A DNA stretch of 9,447 nt from JBLHKE01 sp047619485 (GCA_047619485.1 JBLHKE010000278.1:1-9447); one strand, 5' to 3'; shown: positions 1-6,356, numbered from the stretch's first letter. The notes: generated from the letters alone by a model not told the origin. Numbers and translations: made by a program.

Positions 1-646
1 CGCCATGCACGTCGATGATTTGCTCATCGCTTACATTCACCTCATCTTTTACCGCCTGGAGCCACGTGCCGGGACGCAGGTCGAGTTGTTTCAGGCGCTC
101 GGGCGCGACGTTGCTACGCTCGTCTTCGTGGACGTAGTAGCCGATAGATGGCGTGCCGTGATCGAGCGCCATACCATGCACCTCGAAACAACCACCGAAG
201 TAGATCGGACCCTGGTCGGATGAAATTTCCAACTCGTGTCGCAGGGCAAATCCCTCGGCGGACAACAGCCGCACGGTGTGGCAGTTCCCATCTCCCAGCT
301 CGGTGACCAGCCACTCGCCGGGCGAGTCCGCGGCGAGGTTCCAGATGAATCCGCGCAGGCGGTGATGGATCACATCGATCGTCCCGGGCGGACCGAAAAT
401 CCGCACCGGCTTGTCGGGGCGATTCCAGTTCACGCGCACAAAGGAATCGAATCCCGCGACGTGATCCATGTGGAAGTGCGAGAAAAACAAGGCCTCGATC
501 TCGCCTACCTGCGCAATCGGCAATTGCGACAGGCAACCCTCGCCGCAATCGAACAAAAGGCGGTGGATCGATTGGCCGGAGTCGATCGTTGCGAGCAGGG
601 CATTGTCGCGTCCAGGCTCGCCGAGGATTTGGTATTCGAGGGACAT
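1..646 (-). CDS. RNase Z-like metallo-beta-lactamase-fold hydrolase, 3' end cut by window edge
   Basis: The reading frame starts at ATG (646-644) and stays open for 215 codons to the left edge, so the C-terminus is missing. The N-terminus (MSLEYQILGEPGRDN) and a DCGEG turn (residues 33-37) fit the RNase Z branch of the fold. The metal-binding HxHxDH motif is SHFHMDH (H57, H59, D61, H62). It is followed by an IFGPPG strand-turn (83-88) and LDHGTPSIGY (161-170), whose H163 matches the third-motif histidine of RNase Z. The GDT aspartate and last histidine would lie outside the window. RNase Z enzymes remove the 3' trailer of pre-tRNA in the cytoplasm; relatives cleave other phosphodiesters or sulfate esters, so the substrate is not certain. 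No clear Shine-Dalgarno sequence precedes the start. It lies 59 bp downstream of the PSCyt2/PSD1 gene and may share its transcript. Fold is confident, exact role moderate. Confidence 0.85.
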   Translation of the reverse strand, partial: MSLEYQILGEPGRDNALLATIDSGQSIHRLLFDCGEGCLSQLPIAQVGEIEALFFSHFHMDHVAGFDSFVRVNWNRPDKPVRIFGPPGTIDVIHHRLRGFIWNLAADSPGEWLVTELGDGNCHTVRLLSAEGFALRHELEISSDQGPIYFGGCFEVHGMALDHGTPSIGYYVHEDERSNVAPERLKQLDLRPGTWLQAVKDEVNVSDEQIIDVHG

Positions 647-705
647 CTTAGTGTATCGGATCTTCGAGCCTCAGCGGCAGACTGCAAGTCCACTCTCCCG
701 AAGTA

Positions 706-3120
706 TCAGTCGACGAAACGGAAATCCAGGCACGCGAACAGTGATTGGTAAAAGGCTGCCCAGGCATCGGTGCCCGGTTCTTCGCCGAGGAATTTTTCAG
801 CCAAGTTCCGTTCTCTTTGACCTGGTGGTCGCCCGAGTGCGCGGCGGTAGGCGAGTTCGATCCGATCTGATACCTCCCCATCACCAAGTGCTGCAGCGGC
901 GTGTTTCGATTGCTCGATGACGAAGGGATGGTTCATGAAATACAGAGCTTGGGTAGTGAGCGTGCTGGTATTGCGCTTGCCCGCGACCAGGTTCGGGTCA
1001 GGGAAATCGAACACAGAGAACAGATCCGGCAAGGCGTTGCGGAACACGGGAAGGTAGAGGCTGCGGCGATCCGATTTGAAGTCGTAGCCGAACTCGCTGC
1101 GTGCGCCGTCCCGGATCGATGCGCCGCCCATAGTCTTGTCGAGGCGACCGCTGGTGGCGAGGATCGCATCGCGCAGCGCCTCGGCATCGAGACGCCGGGG
1201 TTGCGCGCGCACGGAACGGTAGGTGCTGCTCAGCAGCATCTCGCGCAGGCTCACTTTGATCGACCAACCATTTTCAACCAACCGCAGTGCTAGGTAGTCA
1301 AGTAGCTCTGGGTGGCTCGGTGCCGCGCCGGTGGTGCCGAAGTTATCTGGCGTTGCCACCAGGCCTTCGCCCATGAGTTTTATCCACAGGCGGTTGACGA
1401 ACACGCGCGCGGTCAGTGGGTGATCCTCCGCTACCAACCACCGCGCCAGCTCGAGACGTCCGCTGGATTGGTCAGAAAACGTCGGCTGGTAGCCGATCTG
1501 GATCACTTCTGGAACCCCGCGTGGCACCAGCTCGCCCGGGCTGTGAACGTCGCCGCGCAACGAAATCGGCGCGTCGGTCGGCTTCGCCTCATCACGCACC
1601 GTCATCGTCTGTAGTTTTGCCACCTTCGGCTCCGCTTTGGTTATCTCCTTGAGTTCTTTGTGGAGGGACTCGATCTTCTGGTTCAGCGAGACCCGTTTGG
1701 CAGCGAAGGCGATCTCGTCCAGCGAGGTGTCGGCATCGACCCGCAACCACTGCACCGCATCGACGATGGTCACGCCGTCAGTGCCCTCGTTGGAAATCGT
1801 CACCGATCCCCCCTCGCCTTTTTCAAACTCGTAGATCCCGACGCTGGTGAAAAGCCCGTCGAACTTCGGCTTCTGTCGCTGGTTGACGTGTACCGTCGTC
1901 TCGCCGCGGCGGTGGCGGATCTTTACCGGCGTCTTGGTGGAACGCGCCGGACCGCTGTTATAAGAAACGCGCACCTCATAGCGTTCAGCCTGAGGCAAAT
2001 CCGGGGTAAAGATAACCTCGCGCGGCTCGCCATCGCCACGATTGTCGTGGATGTAGTTACTCCCAACCCACTTCTTGACGATCGTCGAAATGACCCACTC
2101 GCCGCGGACCTCGGCCTCGGTGTTGTCGACGAGAATCCCAGAACGTGACGTGGGATCCTCGAGCGCTACGAGCTCCTTTTCGGCAACCTTGATCGCAGCC
2201 CGGCAATCTTTGAGCCTCTTGGTGAAAATCGCATGCGCCCCGGCGGCGTGTTTTTCCTCTGCCGTGATCGGTGGCAGGTTCGCCATCAGCCACTGTGAGA
2301 CGTTTGAGTGATTCACGGTTTTCGTGCTCTTGAAAATCCCCGCCAGCGCGTAGTAGTCACGCGCGGATATCGGATCGAACATGTGATCATGACAGCGAGC
2401 GCAACCGAGGGTCATCGCCATGAAAGCGCGCCCGACCGTGTCAAGTTGCTCGTCGACGATCTCCATGGTGAGCTGCTCCTTGTCCTGCAGTTCGTAGTTG
2501 CTCGGGCCGAGCGCGAGGAAGGTGGTGGCGATCAGGTGCTCGCGCTTCTCTGTGGCATTTTTGTTAGGGAGCAGATCGCCAGCGATCTGTTCGACCAGGA
2601 ACTCGTCGAAAGGTTTGTCGCGGTTGAAGGCACCGACCACGTAGTCGCGATAGCGCCACGAATCTCTGAGGAGCATCGTACGACCGCCGCCGGTCGACTC
2701 CGCGAAACGCACCACATCAAGCCAGTGCCGACCCCAACGCTCGCCGAAATGTGGAGACGCAAGTAGTTGATCCACAAGCTTTTCGAACGCATCTGATGAT
2801 TCGTCCGCGAGGAAAGCACCGACCTGATCCGGGCTCGGCGGCAGGCCGTGTAGGTCAAAGTAGACACGCCGTAATAACTTGATTTTCTCGAGTTTCTCCG
2901 GCGCTGGCTTGTCCGCTGCCTCAAGTTTTGCGAGAATGAAGTGGTCGATGCTGGAGCGTGGCCACAACTCGTTGGTAACGGTTGGCAACTCGGCTGCAAC
3001 AGGGTTTTTAAACGACCAGAACTCGCGACCTTTTTCTAAATCGATCCCGTCATCCGCCACACTGATCCGTAGCGGGATAAATAGCAGGAATACGCAGATC
3101 TGTAGCGTTAGCGGTCGCAT
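706..3120 (-). CDS. Secreted PSCyt2 (DUF1549) - golvesin-like - PSD1 (DUF1553) protein
   Basis: The protein has 804 residues. Residues 1-22 form a signal peptide (basic MR, hydrophobic ICVFLLFIPL, likely cleavage after SVA), so it is probably exported. Residues about 50-270 match DUF1549/PSCyt2: LLRRVYFDLHGLPP (82-95), FGERWGRHWLDVVRFAES (125-142), and the c-type haem-like CxxCH in GCARCHDHMFDP (C240, C243, H244). Residues about 330-460 form a beta-rich insert like the golvesin C-terminal domain, ending DGVTIVDAVQWL. A short coiled coil (about 470-500) leads to DUF1553/PSD1 (about 525-804): GDVHSPGELVPRG, LARWLVAEDHPLTARVFVNR, and an end like other family members (SLFACLDFRFVD). These proteins are abundant in Planctomycetes and Verrucomicrobia, often beside DUF1501 genes; their biochemistry is unsettled, with roles proposed in polysaccharide use. 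No DUF1501 gene is beside this one. About 20 residues usual in PSD1 are missing after Y634-R635. A weak AGGG seven bases upstream may be the ribosome site. Confidence 0.93.
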   Translation of the reverse strand: MRPLTLQICVFLLFIPLRISVADDGIDLEKGREFWSFKNPVAAELPTVTNELWPRSSIDHFILAKLEAADKPAPEKLEKIKLLRRVYFDLHGLPPSPDQVGAFLADESSDAFEKLVDQLLASPHFGERWGRHWLDVVRFAESTGGGRTMLLRDSWRYRDYVVGAFNRDKPFDEFLVEQIAGDLLPNKNATEKREHLIATTFLALGPSNYELQDKEQLTMEIVDEQLDTVGRAFMAMTLGCARCHDHMFDPISARDYYALAGIFKSTKTVNHSNVSQWLMANLPPITAEEKHAAGAHAIFTKRLKDCRAAIKVAEKELVALEDPTSRSGILVDNTEAEVRGEWVISTIVKKWVGSNYIHDNRGDGEPREVIFTPDLPQAERYEVRVSYNSGPARSTKTPVKIRHRRGETTVHVNQRQKPKFDGLFTSVGIYEFEKGEGGSVTISNEGTDGVTIVDAVQWLRVDADTSLDEIAFAAKRVSLNQKIESLHKELKEITKAEPKVAKLQTMTVRDEAKPTDAPISLRGDVHSPGELVPRGVPEVIQIGYQPTFSDQSSGRLELARWLVAEDHPLTARVFVNRLWIKLMGEGLVATPDNFGTTGAAPSHPELLDYLALRLVENGWSIKVSLREMLLSSTYRSVRAQPRRLDAEALRDAILATSGRLDKTMGGASIRDGARSEFGYDFKSDRRSLYLPVFRNALPDLFSVFDFPDPNLVAGKRNTSTLTTQALYFMNHPFVIEQSKHAAAALGDGEVSDRIELAYRRALGRPPGQRERNLAEKFLGEEPGTDAWAAFYQSLFACLDFRFVD

Positions 3121-3140
3121 CCGGTGACCCTACACCAATC

Positions 3141-3158
3141 GCTAGACCCTAGGGTAGC
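3141..3158. promoter_or_regulatory. Imperfect inverted repeat in the divergent intergenic region
   Basis: The sequence GCTAGACCCTAGGGTAGC contains a perfect 10-bp palindrome, ACCCTAGGGT (3146-3155). It extends to GCTA/TAGC arms if G3145 is treated as a bulge. It sits in the 115-bp gap between the divergent PSCyt2/PSD1 gene (start 3120) and the ABM gene (start 3236), where an operator would be expected. No convincing -35/-10 pair is visible for either gene; a TTGACC at 3201-3206 lacks a good -10 partner. Regulator unknown; this may be chance. Confidence 0.25.
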
Positions 3159-3235
3159 TGATTTCGCCAAAAATTGGGCGCTCCTCCAAATAGAGATGCC
3201 TTGACCATCACCTCACTAGCGTTCAAACAAATGGT

Positions 3236-3592
3236 ATGAGCAACGTCGTCAGTATCCATCCGTATTTCAAAACCCACGAGGGTAAACTCGATGCCTTCCG
3301 GGCACTCCTGCCGCAGTTCACTGAGATCACTGGCAAGGAAGAGAAATGCCGCTGGTATGACTTCACCATCTGTGACGACACCGTGCACTGCCGCGAGGCC
3401 TACGACGGTGCCGAGGGCCTACTGACCCACCTCGGCAATGTCGAGGCGCTGATTGGTGAGGCACTGACGATCTCTGACCTGGTGCGTGTCGAGGTTCACG
3501 GACCCGCGTCGGAATTGGAGAAGCTCAAAGTGCCACTCGCCGACCTGAACCCGGACTATTACGAGTTCGAGACCGGCATCGGCAAACCCTAG
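3236..3592 (+). CDS. Small ABM-fold (antibiotic biosynthesis monooxygenase-like) protein
   Basis: This 118-residue protein has no signal peptide and is probably cytoplasmic. It matches single-domain dimeric alpha/beta-barrel ABM proteins: an N-terminal strand and helix (SIHPYFKTHEGKLDAFRALL, residues 6-25), a middle strand with the conserved VHCREAYDGAEGLLTHLGNV (50-69), a helix into EALTISDLVRVEVHGP (75-90), and a C-terminal ELEKLKVPLADLNPDYYEFE. ABM proteins include cofactor-free quinol oxygenases and haem-degrading enzymes, but many members have no known substrate, and nothing here identifies one. The start is ATG at 3236; another ATG five bases upstream opens only a two-codon frame whose TGA overlaps this start (ATGGTATGAG). 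No Shine-Dalgarno is visible. It is the only plus-strand gene, divergent from the PSCyt2 gene and convergent with the repeat-protein gene, so it is probably transcribed alone. Confidence 0.88.
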   Translation: MSNVVSIHPYFKTHEGKLDAFRALLPQFTEITGKEEKCRWYDFTICDDTVHCREAYDGAEGLLTHLGNVEALIGEALTISDLVRVEVHGPASELEKLKVPLADLNPDYYEFETGIGKP

Positions 3593-3617
3593 CGCGATTT
3601 GTGTACTACTGCGCTGG
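3589..3617. other. Inverted repeat spanning two convergent stop codons
   Basis: CTAGCGC (3589-3595) can pair with GCGCTGG (3611-3617), with one G-T pair, around a 15-base loop. The arms contain the stop codon of the plus-strand ABM gene (3590-3592) and the end of the minus-strand repeat-protein gene, whose stop is at 3606-3608. Convergent genes 13 bp apart may share a bidirectional transcription end. There is no T-rich tract on either side, so it is not a standard intrinsic terminator. Confidence 0.2.
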
Positions 3618-4901
3618 CTCCGTGCGCTTCAGGTAGTCGTCGATTTCCTCGGTGGGCAATCCAGATGCCTTTAACAATTCGACGGCGCGCTCGGGTTCGC
3701 GCATGCGCCACTGGCTGATCACGGCGATCAGCGTCTGGCGGCGCATCGTCTTGTTCTCGATTGTCTTCGCCCAGCCGAGGGCGGCATCGGGTTCGATCGC
3801 CACTATATTGCGCGCTAGGGTCGAGACACCCAAGTCAGAATCTCTGCCCTTCGGGATGGTAGAGAGCCACTCGGCGGTCGCGTTGGGGTCGCTGTTGACC
3901 CAGATGGAAGTCGCTTGTTCGACGACGGTCGGGCGCTCGGCCTGCGGGGTGTTCTCAAGCAACCACGGCACGGCTGTGGCTGGCTCGTAGGCGATCCAGG
4001 TCTGTGCGACATTGCGCGCCAGCTGCGACTTCTCATTCGGGTCACGCAGAGTGCTGACCCAGGCAGCAGCAGCAGCCGGATCGCGCTGGCCCCAGCTAGT
4101 CACCAGGCGCAGCCGCGCGGAGCTAGCAGCGTTGCCCAGCGTGTTGGTCGCTAGGTCGAGGGCGCGTTGGACTTGTTGGTTTGTTAGGGTCGCGGCGGCG
4201 ATGCCGTCAAGCGCTTGGTCCTTCTCCTCAATCGTCCCGAGGCGGCTGAAGGCTGCGTAGGCACTAGAAATATCATCGGCGACCAGCCCTTCGAAAATCG
4301 TCGGCAGCAGGTAGGCGGGTTTGGCACCGATCGCGATCTCAAAATCTGGGTCAGAGGAAGTCTTCGCATGGTACCAAGCCAGCACGCCGGCGGGATCGCT
4401 ATCCGACCAGGCGGAGAGAGCACCAGCGAGCGCGGCGGGACGGTTGGCGTGCGAGAGGGCGGAGAAGGTGTAGTCCATCGCGGCGCGACCATCGAGGGCC
4501 GCCCATCGCGCCACTACCGCAGCGGTCAACGACTGACGCGCCTGCCCGTGCGGGAGTTGATCTATCTCCGCGAGCGCGGCGGAGATGTTGTCGGGCTGGA
4601 GACTTCCGACCAGCCGGTAGACGTCGAGCATTCCGACCTGCGAGACGCTGGCGGTGGAGAGCTTGCTGGCAGCCGCGGCGACTAGCGCGACCGTGTCATT
4701 CGGCGGCGCTGGTTCCTCAGGGGCTGCCTCGACAGCCTTCGGCTTCGCGGGCGGACGTTTTTTGCTCGGCATCAGTTTCTCGATCACCACTACCTGCGGT
4801 GGTGAGGCAAGATTCTCTTCACGCTCGACCAGGCGTCCGGCAAAGAAAGTGATCACCGCGACGATGGCGACCGAGATTAGGTAGAGGAGGATGGTTCTCA
4901 T
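3606..4901 (-). CDS. Membrane-anchored protein with W-x(4)-DP-x-A repeats
   Basis: I chose ATG at 4901 (431 residues) because it begins directly with an N-terminal membrane segment (ILLYLISVAIVAVITFFAGR, residues 4-23). The frame is open further upstream to an ATG at 5003, but that would add 34 unlikely residues and overlap the amidase gene. After the anchor come a charged, Pro/Lys-rich linker (about 45-68) and a helical region of irregular repeats, roughly 31-34 residues apart in the second half. The repeats centre on WAALDGRAAMDY (133-144), WSDSDPAGVLAW (165-176), WGQRDPAAAAAW (270-281), WIAYEPATAVPW (302-313), WVNSDPNATAEW (334-345), IVAIEPDAALGW (366-377) and WRMREPERAVEL (398-409). The pattern suggests a helical solenoid, probably outside the cytoplasm, for protein contacts. 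Such proteins are common in Verrucomicrobia, with no function I can name. It lies 70 bp downstream of the amidase gene and probably shares its transcript. No Shine-Dalgarno is visible. Confidence 0.85.
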   Translation of the reverse strand: MRTILLYLISVAIVAVITFFAGRLVEREENLASPPQVVVIEKLMPSKKRPPAKPKAVEAAPEEPAPPNDTVALVAAAASKLSTASVSQVGMLDVYRLVGSLQPDNISAALAEIDQLPHGQARQSLTAAVVARWAALDGRAAMDYTFSALSHANRPAALAGALSAWSDSDPAGVLAWYHAKTSSDPDFEIAIGAKPAYLLPTIFEGLVADDISSAYAAFSRLGTIEEKDQALDGIAAATLTNQQVQRALDLATNTLGNAASSARLRLVTSWGQRDPAAAAAWVSTLRDPNEKSQLARNVAQTWIAYEPATAVPWLLENTPQAERPTVVEQATSIWVNSDPNATAEWLSTIPKGRDSDLGVSTLARNIVAIEPDAALGWAKTIENKTMRRQTLIAVISQWRMREPERAVELLKASGLPTEEIDDYLKRTEPAQ

Positions 4902-4971
4902 GCTGGGCTGATGCTTGCGTGAGAGCGTTTTTCCCAGTCGGTCGACCGATCGAGTGCCCAGGCGCGGGTAA

Positions 4972-5964
4972 TTACTTTTGCAAAGCGTTGCGGTAGGTGA
5001 CAATGCCGTCAGCGATGGCGCTGGCGAGCTTTTTGAGGTGTCCGTAATCAGCGATTTTTTTCGCCTCGGTGCGGTTGGTCAAGAAACCACCCTCGAAGAG
5101 GATAGCGGGCTTATTGATACCGGTGAGCACGTCCCAGCGGGCACGCTTGATCCCGCGGTCGATCGGCTTGATGCTGTGCACCACCGAGGCGTGAATAGCA
5201 GTGGCTAGGGCGATATTGGCCGAGTCGTTCTGGTTGCCGTTGTAGCGCGCATTGTCGGTCGCGCGCCGCCCGTGCTGGGTCGACTCGGCACCCTGCGGGC
5301 TGAGCGCGTAGGTCTCGATTCCCGTGGCGGAACTCGAACCGTTGTTGAAATGCAGGCTGACGAAGATGGCGTTGTTGACCCTGTTGGCGAAGGCGACACG
5401 CTGGCTGCGGGAGATCGTCTGGTCGCCGCTGCGCGTCATTCTTACGTTAAAATTGCGTCGCTTGAGCTCCTCGCTGAGGATGTTGGCGATGCGCATGGCG
5501 TGCGTTTTCTCATTGCCGTAGACGCCGGCAGAACCTGTGTCCGTGCCGCCGTGGCCAGCGTCGATGATCACCGTCTGGAACGGCGTCTTCTGCTTGATAA
5601 AACTCGGGCGCAGCACCGGATCGATCAATTTGCACAGATCCATCTGGGAGATGAGATACTTACCACCGCTGGAGACGACCGGGTTACTGAGTACGAACTT
5701 GGTGTTGTTAATGAGGAGGTTCTGCGAGCCGTTGCGTGTCTTCATCACGAGGTCTGGTGCACGGTAGTAAATGTTACCACCCTTGTCGCTGTAGCTCTGG
5801 AAGCGGTAAAATTTCTGCAAGCTGCTGGTCGTTACGTAGTTCTCACCCTTGTATTTCACCACCTCCCAAACGGATTGCGCCCTAGACTCAGTCGGCTTAA
5901 AAACGGTTAGAAAAAGGGCAATCAGAGTGCAGCCTAGGGTGGTCAGTGATTGTCTGGTGCGCAT
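4972..5964 (-). CDS. Secreted N-acetylmuramoyl-L-alanine amidase (Amidase_3)
   Basis: The enzyme cleaves the amide bond between N-acetylmuramic acid and the L-alanine of the stem peptide in peptidoglycan, using zinc. The 330-residue protein begins with a signal peptide (MRTRQSL, hydrophobic to about 23, likely cleavage after SRA at 27-29). Residues about 31-118 form a small domain like the copper-amine-oxidase N-terminal/stalk type (YKGENYVTTSSLQKFY, 38-53). The catalytic domain runs from about 129 to 327: IDAGHGG (134-140, ligand H138), NEKTHAMRIA (151-160, ligand E152), FVSLHFN (201-207, ligand H205) and ILFEGGFLTN (288-297, catalytic E291). All key residues are present, so it should be active. 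It lacks an obvious cell-wall-binding repeat, so the N-terminal domain may do the targeting. The start is supported by AAGG five bases upstream. It is probably the first gene of a unit with the repeat protein. Roles could include daughter-cell separation or wall turnover. Confidence 0.94.
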   Translation of the reverse strand: MRTRQSLTTLGCTLIALFLTVFKPTESRAQSVWEVVKYKGENYVTTSSLQKFYRFQSYSDKGGNIYYRAPDLVMKTRNGSQNLLINNTKFVLSNPVVSSGGKYLISQMDLCKLIDPVLRPSFIKQKTPFQTVIIDAGHGGTDTGSAGVYGNEKTHAMRIANILSEELKRRNFNVRMTRSGDQTISRSQRVAFANRVNNAIFVSLHFNNGSSSATGIETYALSPQGAESTQHGRRATDNARYNGNQNDSANIALATAIHASVVHSIKPIDRGIKRARWDVLTGINKPAILFEGGFLTNRTEAKKIADYGHLKKLASAIADGIVTYRNALQK

Positions 5965-5969
5965 TTTTA

Positions 5970-5973
5970 CCTT
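5970..5973 (-). promoter_or_regulatory. Shine-Dalgarno of the amidase gene
   Basis: On the minus strand the sequence reads CTAAGGTAAAAATG: AAGG lies five bases before the ATG at 5964. This sets the amidase start. It is one of only two clear ribosome sites in the window. Confidence 0.6.
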
Positions 5974-6009
5974 AGAAAATAGGGGTTTCTGAAAATTGGG
6001 TCGGCGCTT

Positions 6010-6038
6010 AAGATAGTTCCGAAGCGGAAATGGCGCAA
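6010..6038 (-). promoter_or_regulatory. Candidate promoter of the amidase unit
   Basis: On the minus strand, TTGCGC (6038-6033) and TATCTT (6015-6010) are separated by 17 bases, the spacing of sigma-70-type promoters. The hexamers match consensus at only 3/6 and 4/6 positions. Transcription would begin about 40 bases before the amidase ATG. An alternative further upstream is TTGCTA (6143-6138) and TATTAA (6119-6114) with an 18-base spacer, which would give a leader of about 145 bases. Confidence 0.3.
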
Positions 6039-6109
6039 ACCTTGCGTCGTTAGATCTTCTGCGATGGAATCTGTTCAGTTTTTTCCAGCCACAAGAGCTC
6101 AGATGAACA

Positions 6110-6121
6110 AATATTAATATT
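6110..6121. repeat. Perfect 12-bp AT palindrome AATATTAATATT
   Basis: AATATTAATATT is identical on both strands and stands out against GC-rich surroundings. Flanking ACA and TGT extend the symmetry imperfectly. It lies about 145 bp upstream of the amidase start and overlaps the alternative -10 TATTAA. It could be a promoter element or a protein-binding site, or simply an AT-rich patch. Confidence 0.35.
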
Positions 6122-6173
6122 GTGTCACGACGGATAGTAGCAATTCAGCAGGACGCCGAATCTATTTAGGGCC

Positions 6174-6253
6174 GGTTACGAAATAACCTGCACAAGTCTA
6201 CTTGTCTTTTGGGCCATCACGAGCGTTGGACTTCATCGTGAATAGCCCGCTAT
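6174..6253. repeat. Cluster of four short inverted repeats
   Basis: Four perfect inverted repeats occur in 80 bases: GGTTA-5-TAACC (6174-6188), ACAAG-4-CTTGT (6192-6205, followed by CTTTT on the plus strand), TCACGA-13-TCGTGA (6217-6241) and ATAGC-2-GCTAT (6242-6253). The last has too short a loop for a hairpin and would suit a dimeric DNA-binding protein better. Each stem is only 5-6 bp, so individually they are weak. Together they may mark a structured leader or small RNA, but I have no homology evidence. Confidence 0.3.
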
Positions 6254-6346
6254 AACCGCTGAAATCCGCCTAGGTGCTGACCAAAAACCCTGCACATCTT
6301 TGCACAGTTTATTTCGGAACAGACCCTTAGCGTCGGCATCTTGCTG

Positions 6347-6356
6347 AGGTCGACCT
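6347..6356. repeat. 10-bp palindrome AGGTCGACCT at the helicase stop codon
   Basis: AGGTCGACCT is perfectly self-complementary and overlaps two bases of the helicase stop codon (6355-6357). There is no loop or T-tract, so it is unlikely to be an intrinsic terminator. It could be a protein-binding site or chance. Confidence 0.25.

Larger units (their letters stand above)
5965..6354. other. 390-bp intergenic region without a credible gene
   Basis: The gap lies between the helicase stop (6355) and the amidase start (5964), both on the minus strand, so it must hold the helicase transcript end and the amidase promoter. The longest small frame I examined is 17 codons from ATG 6064 on the plus strand; it has no ribosome site and I do not call it. 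The stretch contains the promoter candidates, an AT palindrome at 6110-6121, several small inverted repeats at 6174-6253, three copies of TGCACA (6189, 6291, 6301), and a palindrome at the helicase stop. I see no tRNA fold and no clear intrinsic terminator. Confidence 0.7.

Noticed and set aside
114..548. 144-codon minus-strand open frame
   Set aside because: It overlaps the RNase Z-like gene in another frame, and only the latter carries the metal-binding motifs. The Arg/Ala-rich product is typical of an out-of-frame reading of GC-rich DNA.
236..751. 171-codon open frame on the plus strand
   Set aside because: It is antisense to the RNase Z-like gene, which has a clear HxHxDH motif; the plus-strand product has no family features and runs across the gap into the next gene.
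1660..2148. 162-codon open frame on the plus strand
   Set aside because: It is antisense to the golvesin-like part of the PSCyt2/PSD1 gene and has no domain of its own.
4902..5003. Longer N-terminus for the repeat protein, starting at 5003
   Set aside because: It would put 34 hydrophilic residues before the membrane anchor and overlap the amidase gene; the ATG at 4901 begins directly with the anchor.
5272..5910. 212-codon open frame on the plus strand
   Set aside because: It lies antisense to the amidase, whose catalytic motifs are all intact. The plus-strand translation has no recognisable domain and reflects the codon pattern of the opposite strand.
6064..6117. 17-codon plus-strand frame in the intergenic region
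   Set aside because: No ribosome site, no promoter and a length expected by chance.
6283..6305. Minus-strand TGCA-6-TGCA stem followed by GGGTTTTT as a helicase terminator
   Set aside because: A 4-bp stem is too weak for intrinsic termination, and the T run is not directly after the stem.
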